Below are positions 17,389 to 24,668 of a stretch of 64,000 nucleotides of DNA, in pieces. Source of the DNA: Natrinema salifodinae. Its GTDB lineage: Archaea; Halobacteriota; Halobacteria; Halobacteriales; Natrialbaceae. The stretch lies in NCBI RefSeq assembly GCF_900110455.1, contig NZ_FOIS01000002.1, forward strand, positions 372,001 through 436,000, given 5' to 3'. The notes beneath the pieces are model-generated. The model had not been told where the DNA came from, did no database searches, and worked only from the letters and a program-made list of their open reading frames with translations. Position 1 is the first letter of the stretch. Every line of letters starts with the position of its first letter. The position numbers and the translations under genes are program-made.

Positions 17389-17789
17389 TCTGGGACCTCC
17401 GGATTCGGTGTGTCGAAGTCAGCGTTAAAGCAAGGGAAGCAAGGGAGCTCTTGGTCAACACTCCAGCACGAACAGTCATCGGGTCGCAGTGGACCGCCAT
17501 CAGTAACTGGTCGCTCTGTCGCCGCAGTGAGGACCGGTTGACGGATCGCGATGGCGACGCGATGCTTACACGGCTCATCATGATGGACGTCGGCCGGGCA
17601 TTCACAGCAGACCGGAATGCCACCCTTGACGTTGACGCGATACTCATGATTTTCCGGGTCAGCGTAGCTGCCGTTTCGTACCGTGACGATCCCAGGAGCG
17701 GTTAACTCGAACTCGAATGCTTCGTATTGTGCGCACTTTACGACTTTGTTATCCGAAACTCCAAGGTGATGGAGTATGTTTTCTGTCAT
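17385..17789 (-). CDS. SWIM zinc-finger protein
   Basis: The 134-residue protein contains the SWIM motif CxCx(n)CxH at VCCECPADVHHDEPCKHRVA, preceded by a short beta-rich segment. A second Cys cluster (CSCWSVDQELPCFPC) follows near the C-terminus. SWIM domains bind zinc and mediate DNA or protein contacts; stand-alone versions are frequent in haloarchaeal plasmids and elements. I chose the ATG at 17789 at the family-like start; the frame is open 40 codons upstream through a hairpin. The next microprotein overlaps its stop by four bases. Confidence 0.75.
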   Translation of the reverse strand: MTENILHHLGVSDNKVVKCAQYEAFEFELTAPGIVTVRNGSYADPENHEYRVNVKGGIPVCCECPADVHHDEPCKHRVAIAIRQPVLTAATERPVTDGGPLRPDDCSCWSVDQELPCFPCFNADFDTPNPEVPE

Positions 17790-17810
17790 GGCTTCTCCCA
17801 GAAAGCCAGT

Positions 17811-17830
17811 CCGGGTGCTGCAACACCCGG
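17811..17830 (-). promoter_or_regulatory. Hairpin in the SWIM-gene leader
   Basis: CCGGGTG-CTGCAA-CACCCGG is a perfect 7+6+7 inverted repeat, 22-41 bp upstream of the SWIM start. It could be an RNA hairpin in a leader or a protein-binding site. Confidence 0.4.
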
Positions 17831-17857
17831 GCATTTTGACTGACTTTCTTAGATAGA

Positions 17858-17872
17858 CATACAATCTGTATG
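17858..17872. promoter_or_regulatory. Inverted repeat in the divergent promoter region
   Basis: CATACA-ATC-TGTATG is a perfect 6+3+6 palindrome between the SWIM gene and the small plus-strand gene at 17910. The half-site ACATACA recurs at 17893-17899, so a regulator could bind several half-sites here. Confidence 0.4.
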
Positions 17873-17909
17873 ACAATAAGTCTAAACATTCTGACATACA
17901 GGCGGACAT

Positions 17910-18065
17910 ATGACCAGCTTTGGTACAGACTCATGGCACCTCATGAACCCTGCGATTGACCCCCTATACAGCGATTATGATGGGGTTGAGGGGATTCAGT
18001 GGCCATTTTCACGATTAAGTAGTATTTTTATGATATTTCTCATCTCGGCCATTATCGGCAAATGA
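17910..18065 (+). CDS. Possible small membrane protein
   Basis: An ATG opens a 51-residue frame (MTSFGTDSWHLMNPAIDPLY start) ending with a hydrophobic segment (SSIFMIFLISAIIGK) that could be one membrane helix. It is divergent from the SWIM gene across a region with palindromes. Its acidic N-terminal half and position support it weakly; there is no family match that I know. Confidence 0.3.
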   Translation: MTSFGTDSWHLMNPAIDPLYSDYDGVEGIQWPFSRLSSIFMIFLISAIIGK

Positions 18066-18306
18066 CTCTCGACAACTGACCAGTCGAATTATCGCACTGA
18101 GGGCTGCATAGCGGTGCTTCAATGTTGGTCTTAGTATTTACTATAAATATTCAGCTACTTGGTTTTCTGTATAATCGGGCCGGTCGAAATCGTTAGTACG
18201 TATTGGCAGGTAGATCTTCATGTAAGTAAGGTGGTGAACATAAGAAAATCGCCAGACAGGATGGAGAACCATTAATTGTGTGTAGATATAATGATATATT
18301 GGACAG
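18066..18306. other. A+T-rich spacer
   Basis: The 241 bp between the small membrane ORF and the 38-residue protein are notably A+T-rich, with several TATA-like runs, including TGATATATTG near 18290-18299 just before the next gene. No supported gene was found. It may hold the promoter of the replication operon. Confidence 0.35.
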
Positions 18307-18309
18307 ATG

Positions 18310-18426
18310 ATGGAAACTACACTCGGCGTCTCGAAGGAGACGCGCAATCGACTGCGGAGGCTGAAAGGCTTCGAACGCACTTACGATGAGCTCCTTCAGG
18401 AGATGCTCGAAGAATACGACGAATGA
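18310..18426 (+). CDS. 38-residue antitoxin-like/ribbon-helix protein
   Basis: The product starts METTLGVSKETRNRLRRLKG and continues with YDELLQEMLEEY. This is the layout of short haloarchaeal VapB-like or DUF7557-type proteins: one beta strand followed by two helices. Such proteins often act as DNA-binding autoregulators. No VapC-type toxin follows. The in-frame ATG at 18307 is an equally possible start. Its stop overlaps the next ATG (18423) in ATGA. A GCGTCTC/GAGACGC hairpin lies inside the coding sequence at 18326-18343. Confidence 0.6.
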   Translation: METTLGVSKETRNRLRRLKGFERTYDELLQEMLEEYDE

Positions 18427-18623
18427 TGCAACTGAAGAAGCACAGTTCCTGGACGTTGGCAAATTGGGCTTGGGACCTCGAGTTGCCGACGCCCAGCGAA
18501 ACGACGCAGTACCGCGAGGACGTGAGTCCTGTGTTTAAGAAAATGGCACACGCCATTGTAAATCTTACACATTGTCTCACCTCCTCGTGGTGTCAACCAC
18601 TACGGAATGACAGAACTCATTAA
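18423..18623 (+). CDS. Doubtful 66-residue ORF
   Basis: The ATG overlaps the stop of the 38-residue gene, and the frame runs to 18623, overlapping the start of the next gene by 17 bases. The sequence (MMQLKKHSSWTLANWAWDLE start) is less acidic than its neighbours and has no motif. Inverted repeats at 18542-18557 (AATGGC/GCCATT) and 18587-18600 (GTGGT/ACCAC) lie inside it, so the DNA may have a structural role instead. Confidence 0.25.
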   Translation: MMQLKKHSSWTLANWAWDLELPTPSETTQYREDVSPVFKKMAHAIVNLTHCLTSSWCQPLRNDRTH

Positions 18624-18828
18624 CATTCAGTTTTATCGGCTCAGCGACATCAACATTAGCGAACTGCCGCCGGAGATGCACCGGTCAGTAGTGAGAGTAG
18701 ACGAATGCGACACGCCAGATTGCAGTGGCAACCCAACCCTGCTTGCGCTCAAAGGGGAACGCTACGGTCTCCACTGTGAGGACTGCCACGACAAAGCCGC
18801 TGAGGAGGCAATCGGGGTAATCCTATGA
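18607..18828 (+). CDS. Small putative zinc-binding protein
   Basis: The 73-residue protein carries two Cys pairs, CDTPDC and HCEDCH, separated by a short beta segment (PTLLALKGERYGL). This is a probable zinc ribbon. Its stop overlaps the next ATG in ATGA, placing it in a coupled chain leading to the primase-helicase gene. That context suggests an accessory role in replication or its control; the family is not recognised. Confidence 0.55.
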   Translation: MTELINIQFYRLSDINISELPPEMHRSVVRVDECDTPDCSGNPTLLALKGERYGLHCEDCHDKAAEEAIGVIL

Positions 18829-18917
18829 AATCAATTACCATCAGTAAGATTCGTGACATCGCAAGTATAGACTCCTATACCCGCGATGTCACGAACATCA
18901 CCAACAGGTGGTTCTGA
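18825..18917 (+). CDS. Possible 30-residue leader ORF before the primase-helicase
   Basis: The frame begins in the ATGA overlap with the preceding gene and its TGA shares a base with the primase ATG (TGATG). Most of it is the large palindrome 18850-18895, so the peptide MKSITISKIRDIASIDSYTR and ten further residues may be a by-product of a DNA signal. Alternatively it serves translational coupling across the structured repeat. Confidence 0.3.
   Translation: MKSITISKIRDIASIDSYTRDVTNITNRWF
18842..18895 (+). repeat. Structured repeat, copy 1 (upstream of primase-helicase)
   Basis: A 21 bp block at 18842-18862 is repeated identically at 22164-22184. Here it forms the left side of a long hairpin: outer arms TTCGTGACATCGC (18850-18862) and GCGATGTCACGAA (18883-18895) are perfect over 13 bp, and inner arms GTATAG/CTATAC (18865-18870 and 18875-18880) enclose an ACTC loop. 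It looks like an origin, iteron or processing site. Confidence 0.8.
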
Positions 18918-21900
18918 TGGCGGCTGCGGCTGATCAATCGTCGCAGTGGCGGCAGTGCCTCGTTGACGCTCTCGAGTTCTTCCATGATCAGATCGATCAG
19001 GAAATCGAAGATCACACAGCTAATGGGGAGCACCCTGACCGACCGACGACCGCTCGAGAATATTTCAAAGAGGCGCGCGGATGGACTGACGAGACGGTCG
19101 AAGCGAAGTTGCTCGGTTGGGCACCTCCGGATCGAAGCGCACTTCGAGATCATCTCGGTCGGCTCGGATATACGCTCGATGAGATGCTGGCGACGGGGTT
19201 ATTCAGTGAGTACGGACATGCGACCTGGCAAGGGCGGTACGTCTTGCCCTACTTCGATGAAGCCGGTGATCCTGTGTATGCTATCGCGCGGTGTACGGGG
19301 TCAAAAGGCGGTGGCAACGCGGGCTATGACGGGCATCCAGCAGACTTTATCCCGGGGAAGTATGCAAAGATGTCCCACACAAAGGACTACGCCGAGGTTG
19401 ACGAACCGATTTACGGCCTCTCAACTCTCAAGCGCGATGGTCCAGTAATCATCACGGAGGGGATCGCCGACGCGATTACGACGCATGAAGCAGGCTATGC
19501 GTGCCTGTCTCCTGTCACGACTCGATTCAAACAGCGTCACCGTGAGTTGCTCCTCGAGAGACTCGAGGGAGACCGTCTGGTGATCGTCATTCAGGACGCT
19601 GAGGTGCCGGGATCGTCGTACGAAGATGAGTTTGGCTTAGACCTCCCACAGTTCGGTCCGGGCATCGAGGGAGCTGTTCAGACTGCTCACTATCTGCATG
19701 AAAACGGAGTCGATGCGCGTCTCGGTGAGCTCCCTCTTCTGGCAGATAGCCTTCAGAAGGTCGACCTCGATGACTACCTCCAGGAGTGGAGTGATACCTT
19801 AGCTCCCATCGTTTCCAGCGCGAAGCCGGCGGCGCAACACCCGGCTCATGATCCGACGACGAGAGAGATCGACGTAGAGCGAACCGAAGTGTCGCCCTCA
19901 GGTGAGGGATCGGCGCTCTGGAACCTGACGATGCCGGACGTCACCGGCCTGAACTGGGGGTATCGCGGCCCCAGTCCGCTGGGTCATCACGGGGATTCAG
20001 AAGATTACTTCCTTCTCTTGGAGAACCGGCAAATCGGCTACGATCACAAGTACGACGCGACGTATCACCCGGTGACCTATCTGCTGTGCAATGCAGGTGT
20101 ACGGCGCCAGAATAATCCTGAGGGGCCTCTCACTGACGAAGAGAAATTTGAATCCTGGCGCTATGCAAAGGCAGAGGGTCTCATCCCATCAGACGACGAG
20201 GTGCCCTATGCTGCTCTCAGAGGCGTCGCCCTCAAGCACGGACTCTGCGAACGCGACGACATCACCGACGGCTGGAAGCTCACACCGTCGGCCTATCTTG
20301 CAGCAATCGAAACGATCGAAAACGAGTACGGTCTCGAATCGGGCCGTAACACGAACGGGGAGCCGGTAGCGCTCATTCCATCGGTCTCGAACGAGTGGGA
20401 CTGGCGAAGCGACGAGCCGTCTATACCCCTTGAGGAAGCCCGGTCTCGGTGCCAAGCAGCGATCGAGGAGGCGCTCATTAATCGATCGACTGCGATCATC
20501 GACGCACTCCCCAGCATGGGGAAGTCTCGAGGCGTAATCAAGGCGGCTGCAGGAACAGGTGAACCGCTCACAATTCTCGTCGGCCGCGGGCACGAAGAGA
20601 TGTACGAACAGTATGAAGAATGGTGCGAAGAAGACGGCCTCAAGTGCAAGCGTCTTCCGAGCTTCACTTCGGACTGCGAAACCGCGAATGGTACACACGG
20701 TGACGCCTGGCGCGATAGAGTCATGGAGCCGTACAGTCGGGGGGCTACAGGGCGCGATATCCACATGCGGATCGAAGATATGCCGTGTAAAGAGGACGGC
20801 TGCACCTACCGATCCCAATGGTCGTTCGATCCCGATGAATACGACGTCCTTATCGGGCACTACACTCACGCTCACGTCTACAAAGCGATTCAGGGGCGAG
20901 CAGTCGCATTCGACGAATTTCCTGGTGGTGCCTTCGAGCTAGACTCGGTGAAAGGGCTGCCAGGAACGGTCTCGACGTATCTTGAAGATTCTCCCCTTCC
21001 AGTCAATGATTTCACTGAATTGATCGAATGCCGGCGTGATCCAGCCCTCCGAGACGAAGCACTTCGACAGTTCGCTTCTCGAGACGGCATAAAAGTCGCG
21101 CCGGATGCCGATCAGGCATTTACACAGGGTGGTCATTCCGCAGCGCCATTCGTCGTTCTCATGCTTATCTTCGGTGAGGAAGTCATGGACGGGTGGGAAG
21201 TAGCAGATATTGAATCGTCACGATGTCTCTGGCACCGGCCTACTCAAACCTTCTACATGCTGACGCCACCAGATCTCTTGCCAGGCCGCGGGGTTATCGG
21301 TCTCGACGGCACACCGACGTCGATCATGTGGAATCTGGCGCTTGATCAGCGGTTCACCCATCGGGAAGTTCTCGACAAAGACGAACGCTCAAAGTATATC
21401 ACTGAGACGATGAGCATCGAACTCGTCAGAACGACAGAGAGCATCAAGCCCTCGGGGAAGGGCGGCCGATACGTGAACGTCGAGGATGACACGGCGCTCT
21501 TCGAGAACATCGCTCAGGAACACGACGAAAAGCCGGCACTCATCGCCCCTCAAGCTGCGTTAAAACGGTACGAGCAGTCCGGCGCGCTTGAGTACATCGA
21601 TGGAACACAGCACTACGGAAACCTGCTCGGATCAAATGAGTTCAAACACCTGCGGGTCGGTGTCGTCTCTGGATCGATGCACTATGGCGACAGATTCATC
21701 GAGAAATGGGCGGCCTACGCCGACGAAGACATCGACAGAGAGGGCAAGGGGGTGAACCTCACCTATGGCGATTTCGGCGATAAGATCCTCACCCACATGC
21801 GCGAACACCAGACACTACAAGCCATGTTCCGATTCGGCCGGGACGGAAACGGCGCTCGGGTCTACATCAATACGAATACCCTTCCCGACTGGATAGAACC

Positions 21901-22156
21901 GCACGACGAAGCGCGCGTCGTCCGCTGTTGGTCAGATGGAGAACGACAAATTCTCGAGGTGATCAACGATCTGGACGAGTGGAAAACGAGTGATTTGATC
22001 GAACACCCTGACATCGAGATCAGCAAACGCCAGATTCACCGAGTGCTGAACAAGCTCACTGAACGAGGATACGTAACAAAGACACGGAAGGGCCGTGCTC
22101 TAGTCTGGCGCGCTGACGGTGACTGCCCGGAACACGGCGATGTCGAATTAGGCTGA
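18917..22156 (+). CDS. TOPRIM primase-helicase replication protein
   Basis: The 1,079-residue protein appears to be the element's replication enzyme. Residues about 45-300 are a DnaG-like primase part with a TOPRIM fold: ITEGIADAI (Glu181) and VIVIQDAE (Asp227). A linker domain follows to about 460. A helicase-like ATPase begins with Walker A LPSMGKSRG (about 531-539) and Walker B AVAFDEF (661-667), with four cysteines between them (KC at 576, SDC at 586, PC at 623, GC at 628) that may bind metal. LDGTP and a motif-VI-like FRFGRDGNGARVYIN follow. The last 65 residues form a winged helix (TSDLIEHPDIEISKRQIHRVL). The ATG at 18917 overlaps the preceding TGA; a GTG at 18908 is possible. Confidence 0.85.
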   Translation: MAAAADQSSQWRQCLVDALEFFHDQIDQEIEDHTANGEHPDRPTTAREYFKEARGWTDETVEAKLLGWAPPDRSALRDHLGRLGYTLDEMLATGLFSEYGHATWQGRYVLPYFDEAGDPVYAIARCTGSKGGGNAGYDGHPADFIPGKYAKMSHTKDYAEVDEPIYGLSTLKRDGPVIITEGIADAITTHEAGYACLSPVTTRFKQRHRELLLERLEGDRLVIVIQDAEVPGSSYEDEFGLDLPQFGPGIEGAVQTAHYLHENGVDARLGELPLLADSLQKVDLDDYLQEWSDTLAPIVSSAKPAAQHPAHDPTTREIDVERTEVSPSGEGSALWNLTMPDVTGLNWGYRGPSPLGHHGDSEDYFLLLENRQIGYDHKYDATYHPVTYLLCNAGVRRQNNPEGPLTDEEKFESWRYAKAEGLIPSDDEVPYAALRGVALKHGLCERDDITDGWKLTPSAYLAAIETIENEYGLESGRNTNGEPVALIPSVSNEWDWRSDEPSIPLEEARSRCQAAIEEALINRSTAIIDALPSMGKSRGVIKAAAGTGEPLTILVGRGHEEMYEQYEEWCEEDGLKCKRLPSFTSDCETANGTHGDAWRDRVMEPYSRGATGRDIHMRIEDMPCKEDGCTYRSQWSFDPDEYDVLIGHYTHAHVYKAIQGRAVAFDEFPGGAFELDSVKGLPGTVSTYLEDSPLPVNDFTELIECRRDPALRDEALRQFASRDGIKVAPDADQAFTQGGHSAAPFVVLMLIFGEEVMDGWEVADIESSRCLWHRPTQTFYMLTPPDLLPGRGVIGLDGTPTSIMWNLALDQRFTHREVLDKDERSKYITETMSIELVRTTESIKPSGKGGRYVNVEDDTALFENIAQEHDEKPALIAPQAALKRYEQSGALEYIDGTQHYGNLLGSNEFKHLRVGVVSGSMHYGDRFIEKWAAYADEDIDREGKGVNLTYGDFGDKILTHMREHQTLQAMFRFGRDGNGARVYINTNTLPDWIEPHDEARVVRCWSDGERQILEVINDLDEWKTSDLIEHPDIEISKRQIHRVLNKLTERGYVTKTRKGRALVWRADGDCPEHGDVELG

Positions 22157-22163
22157 TTGCCAA

Positions 22164-22214
22164 CAGTAAGATTCGTGACATCGCGGGTATTAGACTCTAA
22201 TACTTGGGATGTCA
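22164..22214 (+). repeat. Structured repeat, copy 2 (downstream of primase-helicase)
   Basis: The first 21 bp are identical to copy 1 (18842-18862). The inner hairpin is GTATTAG-ACT-CTAATAC (22187-22203): compared with copy 1 it gained one T on the left and the matching A on the right, so pairing is kept. The outer arm is shorter (TGACATC 22176-22182 with GATGTCA 22208-22214). It begins eight bases after the primase-helicase stop. Confidence 0.75.
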
Positions 22215-22287
22215 TTAATTAATCGAGTAAATTTCTATCTGAACAGCATATGACCCCCACCTCTAAGTCACGTCACCACTGGGTTGA

Positions 22288-22449
22288 AAGTTTGAAATCC
22301 AGAAGACTGCTGAAGACAATGAGGAGTCACAGCTGCTCAACAGCTGGCGTGACGAGGGCAGCGATGTCTACGTTTGCGCTGAGTGCGGCAAGGTGTTCGA
22401 GACGGCTGACAGCCTGAACGGTCATCAGTCGGCTCACAGGGACGACTAG
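22288..22449 (+). pseudogene. C2H2 zinc-finger gene fragment
   Basis: The frame ends with a single C2H2-type finger, VCAECGKVFETADSLNGHQSAH, followed by RDD and a TAG. It is open back to a TGA at 22285-22287, but contains no ATG, GTG or TTG ahead of the finger. It is therefore probably a 5'-truncated relic of a small haloarchaeal zinc-finger gene, unless an unusual start codon is used. Confidence 0.5.
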
Positions 22450-22474
22450 CCTCGATACAGCGCTTGGAAAACAC

Positions 22475-22687
22475 ATGGCGAACAACTGTGGCGCTGTAGA
22501 ATCTCACTCCATCTCTTGTGATGAAGTGTACGAAGCACTTCCGGCCCTGTTCTGCAGAGCTGAGGTAGCTGAACACTTCGAAGCCTGCTATAACACTGTG
22601 AAGAAGCGCATTTGGGTCCTCGAGGAAGAGGGTGACGTCGAGCGCCTAAATGGAACGGACATCTGGCAGCGAAACTCCAAGGGGTAA
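22475..22687 (+). CDS. Small winged-helix regulator
   Basis: The 70-residue protein has a winged-helix pattern: DEVYEALPALFCRAEVAEHF, CYNTVKKRIWVLEEEGDVERLNGTDIWQR. The last part is the typical recognition helix plus wing of small haloarchaeal HTH proteins. It lies in the decayed stretch downstream of the primase-helicase but its own frame is intact. A repressor of element genes is plausible. Confidence 0.55.
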   Translation: MANNCGAVESHSISCDEVYEALPALFCRAEVAEHFEACYNTVKKRIWVLEEEGDVERLNGTDIWQRNSKG

Positions 22688-22761
22688 CGCTGTTAGGACA
22701 GTACCATATTCCTTTCAGTCCCTTTAAATATTTATTGACGTATATACATTACTAGAACTTG

Positions 22762-22881
22762 ATGCTAATGCCCGGTGCAGTGACGTTAAGCACGGCGGTG
22801 TACCTGCAAACAATCTCGAAACGACAGAAACCGCTCCTTGTGCTCCTGCTCATCATGGGAGCGTGGGTGATGCTGATATGA
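22762..22881 (+). CDS. Very small membrane protein
   Basis: A frame of 39 residues (MLMPGAVTLSTAVYL start) ends with KPLLVLLLIMGAWVMLI, one convincing membrane helix. Its TGA overlaps the ATG of the next, frameshifted gene in ATGA. A TATATACATT run about 20 bp before the ATG could be a promoter. Small size keeps confidence moderate. Confidence 0.4.
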   Translation: MLMPGAVTLSTAVYLQTISKRQKPLLVLLLIMGAWVMLI

Positions 22882-23127
22882 GCTACAGCAAAGAGGCAGC
22901 CGACGAAGTCCGTGAGGCTATCCCTGATGGCCCCCTCACCCGGGGGTTGTGGCCAAAAACAAGAGGACCTGTCTCTCCGGCATGTAGCCACCATTCTGGA
23001 CAGCCTAGCGGAAGAGGGGGTACTGAAGCGTAGGAAGGTCGGCCAGACCTGGCTGTATGTTCACAGCCGCAATGGCTGGCCGACTGTCTCCCCCGAATCA
23101 GCTGACGATCGAACCAGAAAATCGTGA
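22878..23127 (+). pseudogene. Frameshifted winged-helix gene
   Basis: The first frame reads MSYSKEAADEVREAIPDGPL then TRG and soon loses sense. The next frame carries on with GQKQEDLSLRHVATILDSLA and GVLKRRKVGQTWLYVHS, the second half of a winged helix. Removing one G from the five-G run at 22942-22946 joins both into one 82-residue small HTH protein. It is therefore a one-base insertion, either a true mutation or a sequencing error in a homopolymer. Confidence 0.6.
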
Positions 23128-23133
23128 AAACAA

Positions 23134-23731
23134 ATGATAACAAAACCAGGAGATGGGTTTAACAATCCGATTCGAGTGACTGGAGAGTGGCGCAGTGAGC
23201 CAGAGGAGAACGGTCACACTGGTGGTCAGTTCCAACGTCGACTCAAGCGGATCACTCAGTGTGTGAGGGTACACGAGCTAAGTTGTGATACCTACGTCTG
23301 CGATTTCGTCGTATTCTGTGACGAGCTGACTGAGCAGATTCGACGACACATCAAGCGGTCAACGCGCTTCGATTAAGACTCAAGGGAAGACATCCAGCGC
23401 TGGGGATCGACGAATGTCAGTGCAGTCATTCACAATGTTCATGATGACGGCTTCCGAGTCGAGGAGTTCGTGATCAGGTTGCCGAGTGCCGATCTACCTC
23501 GAGATGAGACCCCGGATGCTGTAGCTAGCCTGATCGAAAAGGCCGCCGGCCTCGAGCGTCGATGTATGGATTCGACCACCGGTCTCTGCGATGGCAGGAA
23601 GCTTCTGCTCTGGAACAGTGCCAAAGGGATTTGATGATCCGTATCCACACGTGGGTGTCCAGGATGCTTCGATCCATCCGACTGTGTTTCTGGATTTTCT
23701 TTCTGACCTGTGCAGTGACTATGACCTCTGA
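23134..23731 (+). pseudogene. Element gene broken by a stop codon and a frameshift
   Basis: From the ATG at 23134 the frame reads 80 residues to TAA at 23374-23376, then stays open in the same frame with acidic protein-like sequence (DSREDIQRWGSTNVSAVIHN, LPSADLPRDETPDAVASLIE) to 23634. In the +1 frame it continues as DDPYPHVGVQDASIHPTVFL and DFLSDLCSDYDL to the TGA at 23731. An extra G in 23626-23628 explains the shift. The intact ancestor would have encoded about 199 residues. I do not recognise the family. Confidence 0.55.
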
Positions 23732-23733
23732 GA

Positions 23734-24129
23734 TCACGCTACAAAGATGGCGTATCCCATTAATGAACAGCCAGTAATCAATACTGCATAGGTGAACTCG
23801 TTACCATCGTTGAAGCGCCAGCTGTCTACAGAGTCATTCACGTAGATTAACGTAAGGATGAGCGCTAATCCGAGCGCGAATAGGAAAAAGCGTGTATCTG
23901 AAAGAAATCCCAGAACCTCTGTTTTCAGCCAGCCACTGAGGATTGCGGCACTGAGAATGCTTCCAACGATGATCAGATAGGTCTCCTGTTTCGTCTTGAA
24001 ATTACCGCGGAAGATGAAAGCGGTACTCCCCGCTGTGTAGAAGTGATCTTTAATCCACGAAATCACAAATGCGATTAGAAGAATCGCTACCCCTTCCTGT
24101 GCCCATTCTAAAGGTTGCTCGAGCACCAT
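23734..24129 (-). CDS. Four-helix membrane protein
   Basis: The 131-residue protein has four hydrophobic helices, for example GVAILLIAFVISWI, YLIIVGSILSAAILSGWL, FFLFALGLALILTLIYV and FTYAVLITGCSLMGYAIFVA. The ATG at 24129 is chosen because the sequence upstream is not protein-like; the open frame continues 19 codons. The gene is on the same strand as, and downstream of, the TrmB/YwgA-like pair, 86 bp away. Function unknown; membrane proteins of this size occur as effectors in defence cassettes, but nothing specific supports that here. Confidence 0.6.
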   Translation of the reverse strand: MVLEQPLEWAQEGVAILLIAFVISWIKDHFYTAGSTAFIFRGNFKTKQETYLIIVGSILSAAILSGWLKTEVLGFLSDTRFFLFALGLALILTLIYVNDSVDSWRFNDGNEFTYAVLITGCSLMGYAIFVA

Positions 24130-24215
24130 TACTGTTAGAGAATAAATGAGACATGATATACTTGTCGGCCTACTTAACACATACAATAGTGAACGGAATG
24201 AAGCGCTCTGAAACG

Positions 24216-24668
24216 TCAGTAGATGCTGTTTTCAGCGTACTTTGGGTACCGAGAATACACTTCTTCAATAAGATCAGAAAGTTGCTTATCGTTATATTCC
24301 TGTTTGATTTCTTCTGCGAGTGCCAAAATACGTCGGGCCTCATCCTGAGATAGCTGCTGTTCAACAAACTCCTCACCCGCTTGTTGAATTCTATAATCGT
24401 ATTTCGTTTTATCGCGACCGATCTGTTCTTCCTGGTCATCTATCATATCTTCTTCTGCAAGAAAATCAAGATCATCATAGACTTCTTTCGAGAAAGGCCC
24501 ATAATCGTATGCAATAAAGTCATAATTACTAGACTTTAATGGATTGTCATCAATCTCCTGGAAGCGCTGCTGCATCAGAAAGATCATTTTCTGCAAACGA
24601 GTTCGTCCCTCAATTGGCTCTCCACCATCAGCGTACATCAGCGCGAGAGGGAGCAATTTCCTATGCAT
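24216..24668 (-). CDS. YwgA/SocA-like (Panacea-related) domain protein
   Basis: The 150-residue protein has the pattern PIEGRTRLQKMIFLMQQRF, then FIAYDYGPFSKEVYDDLDFL, seen in Bacillus YwgA and more distantly in the SocA/DUF4065 (Panacea) antitoxin domain: an R-x-x-LQK-hhhhh helix followed by a YGPhS motif. Panacea domains neutralise many different toxins and also occur in proteolytic adaptors. The start ATG overlaps the TrmB stop by eight bases, so the two are translationally coupled. No classical toxin is adjacent; the 414-residue divergent protein is a candidate partner by position only. Confidence 0.6.
   Translation of the reverse strand: MHRKLLPLALMYADGGEPIEGRTRLQKMIFLMQQRFQEIDDNPLKSSNYDFIAYDYGPFSKEVYDDLDFLAEEDMIDDQEEQIGRDKTKYDYRIQQAGEEFVEQQLSQDEARRILALAEEIKQEYNDKQLSDLIEEVYSRYPKYAENSIY

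Noticed and set aside
18310-18623. VapBC toxin-antitoxin pair
   Set aside because: The 38-residue protein looks antitoxin-like, but the overlapping 66-residue frame has none of the acidic PIN-domain residues of VapC.
18842-22214. CRISPR array or insertion-sequence ends
   Set aside because: There are only two copies 3.3 kb apart, no regular spacers, no target-site duplication next to them and no transposase between; the enclosed gene is a primase-helicase.
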